From assembly GCA_024234165.1 (NCBI GenBank), contig JACKOP010000005.1, forward strand, positions 62,001 to 126,000: DNA of 64,000 nt. The letters run 5' to 3'. The position numbers and the translations under genes were made by a program. Below the pieces are notes generated by a model, which did not search any database, was not told the DNA's origin, and worked only from the letters and a program-made list of their open reading frames with translations. Within the stretch, counting starts at the first letter, position 1. Every line of letters begins with the position of its first letter. Shown piece after piece: positions 50,077 to 59,441 of this stretch. This DNA comes from Pseudomonadales bacterium (GTDB lineage: Bacteria; Pseudomonadota; Gammaproteobacteria; Pseudomonadales; UBA5518).

Positions 50077-50793
50077 CTAATTCCCCACCCGGCCCGGCCC
50101 GGTCGCACGATCGGACACGTCCCGGCGCGTCAACCGACGCAAGTCGGCGAGCATGGTCTGCGGCATGAACGGCGGGGAAAAGACTGCCTTCAGCCTGGCC
50201 TGCGGATCGACCAGGAAGATCGCCGCCGTGTGATCGACCGTGTAATGGCCCTGGTCCGCGGATCCATTGTTGCGCTGGAACATCGCGCCGAAGTGCTTCA
50301 GCAACGGTGCCAGCGCCTCGTCGGAGCCAGTGGCTGCGATGAATGTCGGATCGAACGCGGACACGTAGTCCTTCAGCAGATCGAGGGAGTCCCGTGCCGG
50401 GTCCACCGAGACGAACAGCACCCGCGGCTGCTCGTCCCGATTCAACCCGGAACGAACCTTTTTCATCACTCCCAGCGTCGTCGGACATACGTCAGGGCAA
50501 TACGTATAACCAAAAAAAACGAATGTCCATTGCCCCTCGAGCGTCTGTCGCGTGACGTCGCCCTGCGTTCCGCTCAGGCGAAACTCGGGCACGGGATGGG
50601 TGTCGTCGACGACCGTCGCGGAAAGCACCGTTGCCTGCGGACCCGCTGGACTGGATGTCTCGCGGCGACGCAGTGCACTGCGCACGAGTACCGCCCCGCC
50701 GATCGCGACGACGAGCCCCGCGACCACCAGGCGCCGCTGCGGACCGGAGCCGCGTGCGCCGACGCCAACGGGGTTCCCGCTCGCCACGAACAT
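50077..50793 (-). CDS. SCO1/SenC-family copper chaperone
   Basis: 238 residues with one N-terminal membrane helix (about 21-38, LVVAGLVVAIGGAVLV) and a thioredoxin-like domain. The copper ligands are present: CPDVC (about 117-121) and His in YTVDHTAAIF (about 195). SCO proteins load copper into the CuA site of oxidase subunit II. The ATG overlaps the coxA stop by one base. Confidence 0.92.
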   Translation of the reverse strand: MFVASGNPVGVGARGSGPQRRLVVAGLVVAIGGAVLVRSALRRRETSSPAGPQATVLSATVVDDTHPVPEFRLSGTQGDVTRQTLEGQWTFVFFGYTYCPDVCPTTLGVMKKVRSGLNRDEQPRVLFVSVDPARDSLDLLKDYVSAFDPTFIAATGSDEALAPLLKHFGAMFQRNNGSADQGHYTVDHTAAIFLVDPQARLKAVFSPPFMPQTMLADLRRLTRRDVSDRATGPGRVGN

Positions 50794-52373
50794 CAATGCC
50801 GTTCGTACGAATACGGCGTCCAGTCCTCCGTCACCGTGGGCGGCTTGGGCCAGTTGCCGTGCGGGGGCGGTGAAACCGTGGTCCACTCGAGGGACTTCGA
50901 CCCCCAGGGATTGTCGGATGCCTTCGGGCCCTTTGCTGCACTGACGAGCCAGTTGAGGACCGAGATCACGAAACCGAGACCGAGGATCGCCGCGCCGACG
51001 GTCATCCAGTGCTGCGCCGGCTCAACCTGCGGAAATTGCGAATAGTCGTAATAGCGGCGTGGCATGCCATACCGGACGCCAACGTCCATCATGATCCAGA
51101 AGACCATGTTCACGCCGATGAACGTGGTCCAGAAACCGAGTTTGCCCCAGAACTCGTTGTACATACGCCCGGTGATCTTGGGAAACCAGTAGAACACGCC
51201 GCCGAAAATCGCGAACGTGCCGGCCACCGCCATCACGTAGTGGAAATGGCCGACCACGTAGTACGTCTCCGACAGGTGCACCGTCAGCGATGTGACCGCC
51301 AGCGGAATCCCCGTCAGGCCGCCGATGAGGAACAGGAACAGCACCCCCAGTGCGTAGAGCATCGGCGTCTCGAAGGTAATGGCGCCCTTGTAGAGGGTAC
51401 CCGCCAGACTGATCACGAGCAGACCGACCGGGACCGAGATCATGAGGGTGGTGATCATCTGGCCGATGCGAAGCCAGTCGGCCATGCCCGAGACGTACAG
51501 GTGGTGGACCCAGACCTCGCCCGAGACGAGCACGACGCCGACGACACCGCCCCAGATCGCGACCTTGTGGTTGAACACGCGGTTCTTCGCGAAGGTCGCA
51601 ACAATCTCGAACACCACGCCGATGTAGGGCAGGAAGATCACGTATACCGCCGGGTGCGAATAAAACCAGAACAGGTTCTGGTAGATCAGGACATCACCGC
51701 CCTGCGAGGGATCGAAGAAGTGCGTGCCAAGGTACTTGTCGAAGGTGATCAGCGTGACGGCCGACCCCAGAACCGGCACGAAGATGAGCTGCAGCACGAA
51801 GGCACCGAGCGTACACCAGACGAAGATGTTCAGGTTGCTCCACTTCAGACCGGGGGCGCGCATGAAAGCCACCGTGGTGAGAAAGTTCACGCCGCCCAGT
51901 ATCGAGGCGAAGCCCAGCACCAGCACGGTGAAGGTATAGAGCGCCGTGTTTCCGGTTGTGATCGTCGAGTAGGGCGGATAAGCGGTCCACATGATGTCCG
52001 GCGGGTCCGGCACCAGGAAAGTGAAGAGAGCGAGGATCACGCCCAGGTAGAACAGCCAGACCGAAAGCGCATTGATCCGCGGGAAGGCCACGTCCTTCGC
52101 ACCGATCATCAGCGGGATGCAGTAGTTGGCGAAGAAGCCGGTCAGTGCCGGGATCTGGAAACCGAGGATCATCACGGCCCCGTGCGTGTAGAGCCACACG
52201 TTGTAGGTCGTAGGATCCGCCGTGATGGTTGGACCGAGCGTCGTGAGTTCGATGCGCATCAGCAGCGCTGCGATACCGGCCACGGCAAACGCGGCGATCG
52301 ACCCGATCAGGTACAGGATGCCGACCCGCTTGTGGTCGGTCGTGAAGATCCATTCCTTGATGTTGACGCTCAC
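50793..52373 (-). CDS. coxA: Cytochrome c oxidase subunit I, A2 type
   Basis: 526 residues with 12 predicted membrane helices. The haem-copper ligands are recognisable: His in YTHGAVMILGF (low-spin haem), WFYSHPAVYV and WVHHLYVSG (CuB), and VGHFHYVMA (high-spin haem). The D-channel glutamate of the HPEVY motif is replaced by Ala within YSHPAV. This YS pattern is the hallmark of type A2 haem-copper oxidases. The ATG overlaps the coxB stop (ATGA). Confidence 0.95.
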   Translation of the reverse strand: MSVNIKEWIFTTDHKRVGILYLIGSIAAFAVAGIAALLMRIELTTLGPTITADPTTYNVWLYTHGAVMILGFQIPALTGFFANYCIPLMIGAKDVAFPRINALSVWLFYLGVILALFTFLVPDPPDIMWTAYPPYSTITTGNTALYTFTVLVLGFASILGGVNFLTTVAFMRAPGLKWSNLNIFVWCTLGAFVLQLIFVPVLGSAVTLITFDKYLGTHFFDPSQGGDVLIYQNLFWFYSHPAVYVIFLPYIGVVFEIVATFAKNRVFNHKVAIWGGVVGVVLVSGEVWVHHLYVSGMADWLRIGQMITTLMISVPVGLLVISLAGTLYKGAITFETPMLYALGVLFLFLIGGLTGIPLAVTSLTVHLSETYYVVGHFHYVMAVAGTFAIFGGVFYWFPKITGRMYNEFWGKLGFWTTFIGVNMVFWIMMDVGVRYGMPRRYYDYSQFPQVEPAQHWMTVGAAILGLGFVISVLNWLVSAAKGPKASDNPWGSKSLEWTTVSPPPHGNWPKPPTVTEDWTPYSYERH

Positions 52374-53155
52374 TGTTGCTCTCCGTGAATTGGATCCGAG
52401 GTGGCAGCAGATGCCAGCCTGGTGGCTTGCTGCTCGAGCCAGGCGTCGAACTCGGCCGGTGGCAGGACGATGATCTTCCCCGACATGTACGAATGCATGA
52501 CGCCGCAGAATTCCGCGCAGGTGACGATGTGCTCACCGGGTTCCTTCGGATAGAACCAGAGATAGGTCACCCGGCCGGGCATGGAGTCTTCCTTGACGCG
52601 GAAGTCCGGGATGAAGTGGCTGTGTATGGTGTCTCGGCTGGTCATGCGCAGGAGCACCGGCTTGCCCGCCGGGACGCGCAGCTCGTTCTGCGTGTGCACG
52701 CCGTTGGCGTAGGTGTAATCCCAACTGTACATCCCGGATTCGAGCTTCACCTCCAGGCGGTCTGCGGGCACGTCGCGATACTTGTTCCACAGCGTCCAGC
52801 CCTTGGCGCCCACGTAGAAATCGTCGGCGAGGAAGGCGAACGCAGGGATGACTGCCCAGCCGACCGCGGCGGCTACGCTCAAGCCGATGGCCGTGCCGGT
52901 CTGACCCGGCTTCTTCGCGCGGTACTTGAGGAGGAACCAGGCAATGATCAGCGCGAAGACGATGCCGATCACCGAAATGTCCACGAGCACCATGTGCCAG
53001 AGCCGATCCCAGCCGTCGGCCGGATCCTTGATCGGGCCGGTGGCAGTGGCAGGTTCGTTCGCTAGCACCCGCACGCTCAGAATGGTGGCCGTCACCCCCC
53101 ATGTCGCGGCAATCGTCCGGATACGCCATCCGGGCGCGTTGTATTCAGATCGCAT
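52370..53155 (-). CDS. coxB: Cytochrome c oxidase subunit II
   Basis: 261 residues. A signal/anchor region precedes two membrane helices (about 58-78 and 92-112) and a cupredoxin domain with the full CuA site: His in RDTIHSHFIP and CAEFCGVMHSYM (Cys, Glu, Cys, His, Met). There is no fused cytochrome c domain. The start MRSEYNAPGWRIR was chosen because AGGAG lies 7 nt upstream; it overlaps the end of the preceding SCO-like gene by 11 nt. Confidence 0.94.
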   Translation of the reverse strand: MRSEYNAPGWRIRTIAATWGVTATILSVRVLANEPATATGPIKDPADGWDRLWHMVLVDISVIGIVFALIIAWFLLKYRAKKPGQTGTAIGLSVAAAVGWAVIPAFAFLADDFYVGAKGWTLWNKYRDVPADRLEVKLESGMYSWDYTYANGVHTQNELRVPAGKPVLLRMTSRDTIHSHFIPDFRVKEDSMPGRVTYLWFYPKEPGEHIVTCAEFCGVMHSYMSGKIIVLPPAEFDAWLEQQATRLASAATSDPIHGEQQ

Positions 53156-53987
53156 TCGCAGGTCTCCTGGCAAGTTTTCTGCGGTATCCGAGCAATCCTG
53201 CGCCCATCAGACCAAGCCCGAACAGCAGGGACCCGAGTCCCGCGAGCAGTGCGTAGTTGGGCTGATAGCGACCCTCGGAGTAGTTGTAGCTGAAGCATGC
53301 CCCCGTAATCATGTCGAACATGGCGGAGGCGGATCCGCTGATACGCCCCCAGTCCGCATCGATCAGGGCGAGCTCGATGGTCCTGGCATCCAGTTGCGTG
53401 CCGTAGATGTAGCGCGCCACGCGTCCCTCGGGGGTCAGGAACACCAGTACGTTGGGGTGCAGAAACGTCTTGTCGATACGCGACCAGAAGTACCGGAATC
53501 CGATGGTGCCGGCAAATCGCTGCTGTGCGTCGGGCGCCGCATCGTCCAGGACCGCGAATCGCCACCCTGCCCGTAACGAAGGGCTGAGTTCCCTCATGGT
53601 GTCCGCGAACTGCCGTGCCGCGAGGTCGGTGTCCTTCGGGTCGAAGGAGACGGTGAGAACCCGGTAGTGGCTGCCCGATTGAAAGCGCTCGAGCTGCGCG
53701 AGCGCCCCGGCGAGGTTCTGGTTCACGGTCGGACACGAACCGTCGCAGCCGTAGTAGGACAGAACCAGAATCAGGGGCTTGCCCAGCATATCGCCCAGAA
53801 AGAACCGCTTGCCGTCCTCGCCCAGCAGTGCGGTTTCACGCGCCAGCGGCTGACCGAGAAAGCGTGTTTCATCGATCTTCATGATCGCGGGATCGATGCT
53901 GGTGCGGACGTTGGCTTCGGGCGGTGTCCCGACCGCGTGGGCAAACCCCGCCAGCAGGAGGGTGAGCAACGCAGTCGGAAGGCGCAT
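53145..53987 (-). CDS. SCO-like protein with C-terminal membrane helix
   Basis: 280 residues: signal peptide (about 1-19), thioredoxin-like SCO domain with CDGSC (about 80-84) and the metal-ligand His in DKTFLHPNVLVF (about 168), and a C-terminal helix (about 247-270, LLAGLGSLLFGLGLMGAGLLGY). This C-terminally anchored type is commonly encoded with A2-type oxidases. It is the second SCO-type gene in the operon, so the two may serve different steps of CuA assembly. Confidence 0.85.
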   Translation of the reverse strand: MRLPTALLTLLLAGFAHAVGTPPEANVRTSIDPAIMKIDETRFLGQPLARETALLGEDGKRFFLGDMLGKPLILVLSYYGCDGSCPTVNQNLAGALAQLERFQSGSHYRVLTVSFDPKDTDLAARQFADTMRELSPSLRAGWRFAVLDDAAPDAQQRFAGTIGFRYFWSRIDKTFLHPNVLVFLTPEGRVARYIYGTQLDARTIELALIDADWGRISGSASAMFDMITGACFSYNYSEGRYQPNYALLAGLGSLLFGLGLMGAGLLGYRRKLARRPANAI

Positions 53988-54022
53988 GACGTGAGACCAG
54001 TGCCTGGGTAGGTTGACGACGA

Positions 54023-54790
54023 CTACCAGAAATAGACCTGGGTGACGACGAAGAACCAGATGATGTCGACGAAGTGCCAGTACAGCCCGGCCGTACGCCA
54101 GAAGCCGATTGAAGGATTCCCTGCCAGCGCCGACGGCAGCCCGGCCAGGAAGATCGACAGGCCCACGATCACGTGGCCACCGTGGAAGCCGGTGATCGAG
54201 AAGAAAGCCGTACCGAATACGTTGGTGGAGATGTTGAACCCCTCGTGCATGAGATGGTTCCACTCATAACCGGACATGCCCAGGAAGCTTGCGCCGAGCA
54301 CGATCGTCAGGATCAGCCAGGTGCGGAACCCGGCCTTGTCGCCCTTGTGCAGCAGACTCTCCGCGTAGTGGATCGTGAAGGAAGACGACACGAGCGCCGC
54401 CGTCATCACCAGCGGCAGGCCCTTGGAAATGACGGGCGTGTTTTCCGGTGGCCAGTCAGGTGCGTGCAGCCGCATGAACCAGTACGACACGAAGAACGAG
54501 ACGAAGATCATCGCCTCCGCGAGGATGAACCATCCCATCGCGCCGTAGGAAAGGCCTTCACCGTGCCCCATTGCCTCGCTGGTCCAGCCAGCCACCGAGG
54601 CGATCACGAGCACCACGCCCACACCGAGCGCGATGGTTGCCGCCAACGGCAGGTGGTAGACGAACCAGAAACCGAAGGCGAACACCAACGCGAGAATGCC
54701 CATGCTCACCGCAAAGGGCCAAACGCTCCACTCCCAGTGCTCTGCGTGTGGATCCGTGTCGCCGTGCACCGCGCCCGCAACTTTCGACAT
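54023..54790 (-). CDS. coxC: Cytochrome c oxidase subunit III
   Basis: 255 residues with about seven membrane helices. Conserved family parts include WFILAEAMIFVSFFVSYWFMRLHAP, FNISTNVFGTAFFSITGFHGGHV and the C-terminal GLYWHFVDIIWFFVV. The start MSKVAGAVHGD has AGGAGG about 10 nt upstream. It is the first gene of the operon coxC-sco-coxB-coxA-sco-cyt c, an unusual order with subunit III first. Confidence 0.94.
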   Translation of the reverse strand: MSKVAGAVHGDTDPHAEHWEWSVWPFAVSMGILALVFAFGFWFVYHLPLAATIALGVGVVLVIASVAGWTSEAMGHGEGLSYGAMGWFILAEAMIFVSFFVSYWFMRLHAPDWPPENTPVISKGLPLVMTAALVSSSFTIHYAESLLHKGDKAGFRTWLILTIVLGASFLGMSGYEWNHLMHEGFNISTNVFGTAFFSITGFHGGHVIVGLSIFLAGLPSALAGNPSIGFWRTAGLYWHFVDIIWFFVVTQVYFW

Positions 54791-54942
54791 TCGACACGCC
54801 TCCTCGGATGCGCCACCCGGGTTCCTGCCAGGCGGCGGCCTTGTTATCTCGGGTAGCGGCAAGGCAGCGATGGGCGCCGCCTCAACACCCCGGGTTTATT
54901 CATCCCTTGGGCGATCCTAACAGCGCTTGCCACCGCTAGACA

Positions 54943-54972
54943 ATGGTCGTGACGTCCATGGTCGTGACGTCC
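54943..54972. repeat. 15 bp tandem duplication upstream of coxC
   Basis: ATGGTCGTGACGTCC occurs twice head to tail in the 197 bp between the coxC start and the hemE stop. No other feature is visible in that gap apart from short GC-rich inverted repeats. Confidence 0.7.
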
Positions 54973-54987
54973 AGACCGGCAGCCCGA

Positions 54988-56049
54988 CTAGCGGTGATAT
55001 GCCGGCGAAAGCTCGCGCACCGCCTCGACCAGCACACGCACGTGCTCGGGGTCGATTTCCGGCGTCACGCCGTGACCGAGATTGAACACATGGCCGCTGC
55101 CCGGGCCGTAGGAGTCGAGCAGCGCAGCCACTTCCGCACGGATGCGCTCGGGCGGAGCGCGCAGGATCGCCGGGTCCATGTTGCCCTGCAGCGCAACGCG
55201 ACCACCGGTCTGACGGCGCGCGGCACCAAGGTCGGCGGTCCAGTCGAGACCGACGCAATCACAACCGCTGGCGACGATGTCCTCGATCCAGCCACCGCCG
55301 CCCTTCGTGAACAGGATCACCGGTACATCACGGCCGGCTCCGGCACGCAGGCCCGCGATGATCTGCGTCATGTACTGCAGTGAAAATTCGCGGTACGCCG
55401 CGTGCCCGAGCACGCCTCCCCAAGTATCGAACAGTTGCACGACCTGCGCGCCGGCACGGATCTGCGCATCGAGATAGGCGATGACCGCGCGCGCCAGCAA
55501 CGCCAGCAACCGGTGCATGGACTGCGGATCGGTGAAAGCCAGCGTCTTGATGCGCGCGAAATCGCGCGTCGAACCGCCTTCCACCATATAGGTCGCGAGC
55601 GTCCACGGGCTGCCCGAGAAGCCGATCAGCGGAACGCGCCCGTCGAGTGCGCGCGAAATCGTACGCACCGCGTCGATCACGTAGCCGACGTCGCGCTCCG
55701 CATCGAGTTCGGGCAGTGCGGCAATGTCGGCGGCACTGCGTACCGGGCGATGGAAACGCGGCCCTTCACCCGCCTCGAAATACAGCCCGAGGCCGAGTGC
55801 GTCGGGCACGGTGAGAATATCGGAAAACAGGATCGCCGCATCGAGGTCGAAGCGCTCGAGTGGCTGCAGCGTCACCTCGCACGCAAGCTCCGGACTGCGG
55901 AACAATTCGACGATGCCCCCGGCGTGCGCCCGTGTCGCGCGGTACTCCGGCAGGTAGCGGCCCGCCTGGCGCATGATCCAGACCGGCGTGCGGTCCACTG
56001 GCTGGCGGCGCAGCACGCGCAGCAGCCGATCGTTCCTGAGTTCTGCCAT
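54988..56049 (-). CDS. hemE: Uroporphyrinogen decarboxylase
   Basis: 353-residue haem-pathway enzyme that decarboxylates uroporphyrinogen III to coproporphyrinogen III. Family signatures are [16 protein letters not shown] (about 22-37), [12 protein letters not shown] and [16 protein letters not shown]. The ATG at 56049 has GAGGTG 7 nt upstream, preferred over the GTG two codons earlier. Confidence 0.96.
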   Translation of the reverse strand: MAELRNDRLLRVLRRQPVDRTPVWIMRQAGRYLPEYRATRAHAGGIVELFRSPELACEVTLQPLERFDLDAAILFSDILTVPDALGLGLYFEAGEGPRFHRPVRSAADIAALPELDAERDVGYVIDAVRTISRALDGRVPLIGFSGSPWTLATYMVEGGSTRDFARIKTLAFTDPQSMHRLLALLARAVIAYLDAQIRAGAQVVQLFDTWGGVLGHAAYREFSLQYMTQIIAGLRAGAGRDVPVILFTKGGGGWIEDIVASGCDCVGLDWTADLGAARRQTGGRVALQGNMDPAILRAPPERIRAEVAALLDSYGPGSGHVFNLGHGVTPEIDPEHVRVLVEAVRELSPAYHR

Positions 56050-56173
56050 GGTCACCTCGATCTGGCTGGAGGACGCGATTGCGGGAGAAAGGCCATCGTG
56101 ACAACGGCCTCCCGATGCAACGGGAGCGCGATTCTAGCGATGCTCGGCGGAGCTCACAAATCGCCATCCGCTC

Positions 56174-57673
56174 TCAACGCGAACGCCCGGCACGAATCTC
56201 GCGCTGCACGGCATCGACTCGACGCACCCAGGGCGCCTGGCCGCCGAGCTGCGCCGTGATTTCGCGGGCGGCACGCTGCGCGCTCACTTGGTCCGGATAA
56301 TCGCCATGCACCAATGCGTACCAGCGGCGACCCTGGCTCAGCTTGCTGTAGCGGCGCAGCGGCAACGACTGGCGCGCTGCGAAACGCTGCAGCTTCTGCA
56401 GATCGTCGGCGGCCATGAGCTGCAGCAGGTAATGCGAACCGTCGAGCGACAGCAGGTACTCTTCGTCTGTGTCCGCAGACGCTGCCGCGGGTGGCGCAGC
56501 GACCACCGCCGGTGCGACTGCCGTTCGCGGTGCGCCGGCACCCGCCTGCGGTGGTGCGCCGACGGGTGCAGTTGGCGCTGATTCCGGCTCTGGCCCTGGC
56601 TCCGGTTCTGGCTCTGGAGCGGGTACTGGCGCCGGTGCCGACGTCCGTGACGCCGCCACGTCGGCGCCGGCAGGCTCTGCAGACTCCGGCGCAGCGACCT
56701 GCGCCGCAGCCTCCTGCTTCACACCGACATCTGCAATCGGGGGCGCGTCCCCGCGTACGGTCGCTGCTGCATCGGTCGTGATTTCGCGGACACCCCCGCT
56801 GCGCGATTGTTCCGCCATCGCGTCGTCCTTGCCGAACAGGTTCCAGACATAGAGTCCGCCGAGAAGCAGCAGCGTGACCACGACCACGCCCAGATGCCAC
56901 AGCGGCAGCGACGCCAGCGGTCGCTGCTCGACTTCGAGTTCGTCGATCAGCAGCTGGCGCGCCAGTGCATCGATGCGCCCCGGCATTCCGCCCGACAGAC
57001 GATGGATATCCTCGAGCTCGGCGGCGTTGAACGGTGGCTCGGACTCCAGACCCGCGGTCTTCAGACGGTAGTGCAGGTAGGCGTGGGATTCGTCACGCTC
57101 GAGCGGCGCGAGTTCGATCAGGTGAACCATGACCGTGGCCGGCAGCGCGGCACGCAACGTCGTCGACCACGACTCTTCGGCGAAAAGGATCAGGCGCAGG
57201 CGCCCCGAAGTCTGCGCGAGCAGTGGTGCCAGCAGCGCCAGCGCATCCGCATGCAGGTGCTGCGCGTCGTCGAACACCAGCCAGCACAGCACACCCTCGC
57301 CGCGACACTGTTCGCAGAACGACGCAAGGCGCTGCAGGCCGTGCGCAAGGTCCGGGTCCGCGACCATGGGCAGGCCGAAGCCGGCGAGCACGCGGCGCAG
57401 CAACTGCTCGGGACCGTCGAGCAGCGCCGTCTCGACCACCGCGCAGCGTGTGTCGGCGCCGCACTGCGCAACAAAATGCGCCAACGTGGCTGACTTGCCC
57501 GCTCCGGCAGCACCGGCGACCAGCAGCACGCTGTCACCAAAACGCGCAAGGTGCTGCAATTGTTCAACGATTTCCTGGCGACCGCCGCCGGGGTAGAAAA
57601 GCCCCTGCACGCCGCCCTCGGCAAAAGGATCCCGGTCGAGTCCGTAGTGCAGGTACCAGTCGGCGTCTTCCAT
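56174..57673 (-). CDS. damX: DamX-like AAA ATPase/SPOR protein
   Basis: 499 residues. An N-terminal ExeA-like AAA domain (about 5-260) has Walker A GAAGAGKS (54-61) and Walker B WLVFDDAQ. A single membrane helix (about 263-285), a Pro/Glu/Ala-rich periplasmic linker (about 290-410, with EPEPEPGPEPE) and a C-terminal SPOR domain (about 415-495) follow. DamX localises to the division septum. The gene follows aroB by 14 nt, the conserved aroKB-damX order. Confidence 0.87.
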   Translation of the reverse strand: MEDADWYLHYGLDRDPFAEGGVQGLFYPGGGRQEIVEQLQHLARFGDSVLLVAGAAGAGKSATLAHFVAQCGADTRCAVVETALLDGPEQLLRRVLAGFGLPMVADPDLAHGLQRLASFCEQCRGEGVLCWLVFDDAQHLHADALALLAPLLAQTSGRLRLILFAEESWSTTLRAALPATVMVHLIELAPLERDESHAYLHYRLKTAGLESEPPFNAAELEDIHRLSGGMPGRIDALARQLLIDELEVEQRPLASLPLWHLGVVVVTLLLLGGLYVWNLFGKDDAMAEQSRSGGVREITTDAAATVRGDAPPIADVGVKQEAAAQVAAPESAEPAGADVAASRTSAPAPVPAPEPEPEPGPEPESAPTAPVGAPPQAGAGAPRTAVAPAVVAAPPAAASADTDEEYLLSLDGSHYLLQLMAADDLQKLQRFAARQSLPLRRYSKLSQGRRWYALVHGDYPDQVSAQRAAREITAQLGGQAPWVRRVDAVQREIRAGRSR

Positions 57674-57687
57674 GCTGCCGCTTCGTG

Positions 57688-58785
57688 TCAGGACCGTGCG
57701 CCGCGCACGACGTCGCTCACCACCCCGACCAGCACCTCGAACGGGAAATCCGCCGACACCACTGCTTCTCCCAGCGCACGCAGCAGCACCAGACGCAGCT
57801 TGCCCGCCGCCACCTTCTTGTCGACGGCCATCAACGCCAGGAATTCCTCGACATCGAGTCCTGCAGGCGCCTCCACCGGCAAGCCGGCCGCCTGCAGCAG
57901 CTCCCTCACCGCCGCCACATCCGCACGCGGGATCCAGCCGAGTCGTGCCGACATCTCGCTCGCCATCACCATGCCGATCGCAACCGCCTCGCCGTGCAGC
58001 AGGCTCGTGTACCCGGTCGCCGTCTCGATCGCGTGTCCGAAGGTATGACCGAAGTTCAGCAGCGCGCGCGCCCCCTGCTCACGCTCATCGGCTGCGACGA
58101 CGCGTGCCTTGGCGGCACACGAACGACGAACCGCCTCCACCAGTGCTGCCTTGTCGCGCGCTCGCAACGCAGCCATCGCGCCGCGCTGCCAATCGAGGAA
58201 CGGGCGGTCGCCGATCAGTCCGTACTTGATCACCTCGGCGAGTCCGGCCGCCAGTTCACGTTCAGGCAATGTTGCCAGCGTGTCGATGTCGGCAATCACG
58301 CCGCACGGCTGATGGAACGCACCGATCATGTTCTTGCCACGTGCATGATTGATTCCGGTCTTGCCTCCCACGGACGAATCCACCTGCGCGAGCAGGGTGG
58401 TCGGCAACTGCATGAACGGCACGCCGCGCTGATACGTCGCCGCCGCGAAACCCGTGATATCGCCGATCACGCCACCGCCGAGCGCGATCAGCGTGGTGTG
58501 GCGATCGCAGCGCGCTTCGAGCAGCGCATCCCAGATCGACGCCAGCGCCGCGAGATTCTTGTGCTGTTCACCGTCGGGCAGGATCTTCACCAGCGCCAGT
58601 CGTTCACCGAGCGCGGCGCGCACACGCTCCAGATACAGCGGCGCGACGGTCGTGTTGCTGATCAGCGCGATCCGCCCCTGCGGCACGTGACGCAACAGCA
58701 GCGTGGCGTCGGCAAGCAGGCCCGAGCCGATATAGATGGGATAACTGCGCGCGCCCAGGCCGACTTCGAGGATTTCTGCAGGCAT
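57688..58785 (-). CDS. aroB: 3-dehydroquinate synthase
   Basis: 365 residues. NAD-binding [44 protein letters not shown] region (metal and substrate site, about 100-145) and [10 protein letters not shown] (about 265) are diagnostic. It catalyses the second step of the shikimate pathway. It lies between aroK and damX. Confidence 0.96.
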   Translation of the reverse strand: MPAEILEVGLGARSYPIYIGSGLLADATLLLRHVPQGRIALISNTTVAPLYLERVRAALGERLALVKILPDGEQHKNLAALASIWDALLEARCDRHTTLIALGGGVIGDITGFAAATYQRGVPFMQLPTTLLAQVDSSVGGKTGINHARGKNMIGAFHQPCGVIADIDTLATLPERELAAGLAEVIKYGLIGDRPFLDWQRGAMAALRARDKAALVEAVRRSCAAKARVVAADEREQGARALLNFGHTFGHAIETATGYTSLLHGEAVAIGMVMASEMSARLGWIPRADVAAVRELLQAAGLPVEAPAGLDVEEFLALMAVDKKVAAGKLRLVLLRALGEAVVSADFPFEVLVGVVSDVVRGARS

Positions 58786-58902
58786 GTGTGTCGCTGGCGC
58801 CCCTGATCGTGCTGCGCGCCGATGCGGTGCGCCGGAGGCGTCCAGCTTAACGGTGAAAGCGTCGCCTCACCAGCACACCGGCCAGCGCGCGCAGCGCGGC
58901 CA

Positions 58903-59427
58903 TCACTCGTCGCGCACACCCAGGAATTCGAGTATTTCACGCACTACCGAGCGGGCGCCGCGGCCGTCGGTGCGCACGACCAGATCGGCAACCTCGCGAT
59001 ACAGCGGATCGCGCACTGCAAGCAATGCGCTCAGCACCGTCTCGCGGTCGCCGGCACGCAGCAGCGGTCGCTTGCGATCGCGTCGCGTGCGCGCGAGCTG
59101 CTGGCGCACCGAGGTTTCCAGATAGACCACGCTGCCCATTGCGGCGAGCAGGCGACGATTTTCCTCACGCATCACCGCACCACCGCCCGTGGCGATCACC
59201 GCAGAGCGCGCCCCGGTCAGTTCACGGATGATCGCGGTTTCGCGATCACGGAAGCCCTGCTCGCCCTCGACGTCGAAGATCCACGCAATCGTGGCGCCCG
59301 AACGCTCCTCGACCAGGGTGTCAGTATCGTGAAAGCCCACGCCGAGTGCATCGGCCAGGGAACGGCCGATGGTGCTCTTGCCGGCCCCCATGGGGCCGAC
59401 GAGCACCACCGTACCCGGATACGCCAT
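58903..59427 (-). CDS. aroK: Shikimate kinase
   Basis: 174 residues with the P-loop GPMGAGKST (about 10-18), [13 protein letters not shown] (shikimate-binding Asp and Arg) and [13 protein letters not shown] (about 78). It phosphorylates shikimate. It starts 14 nt after the pilQ stop in the conserved pilMNOPQ-aroK-aroB order. Confidence 0.96.
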   Translation of the reverse strand: MAYPGTVVLVGPMGAGKSTIGRSLADALGVGFHDTDTLVEERSGATIAWIFDVEGEQGFRDRETAIIRELTGARSAVIATGGGAVMREENRRLLAAMGSVVYLETSVRQQLARTRRDRKRPLLRAGDRETVLSALLAVRDPLYREVADLVVRTDGRGARSVVREILEFLGVRDE

Positions 59428-59441
59428 CGACGGGCGATCGA

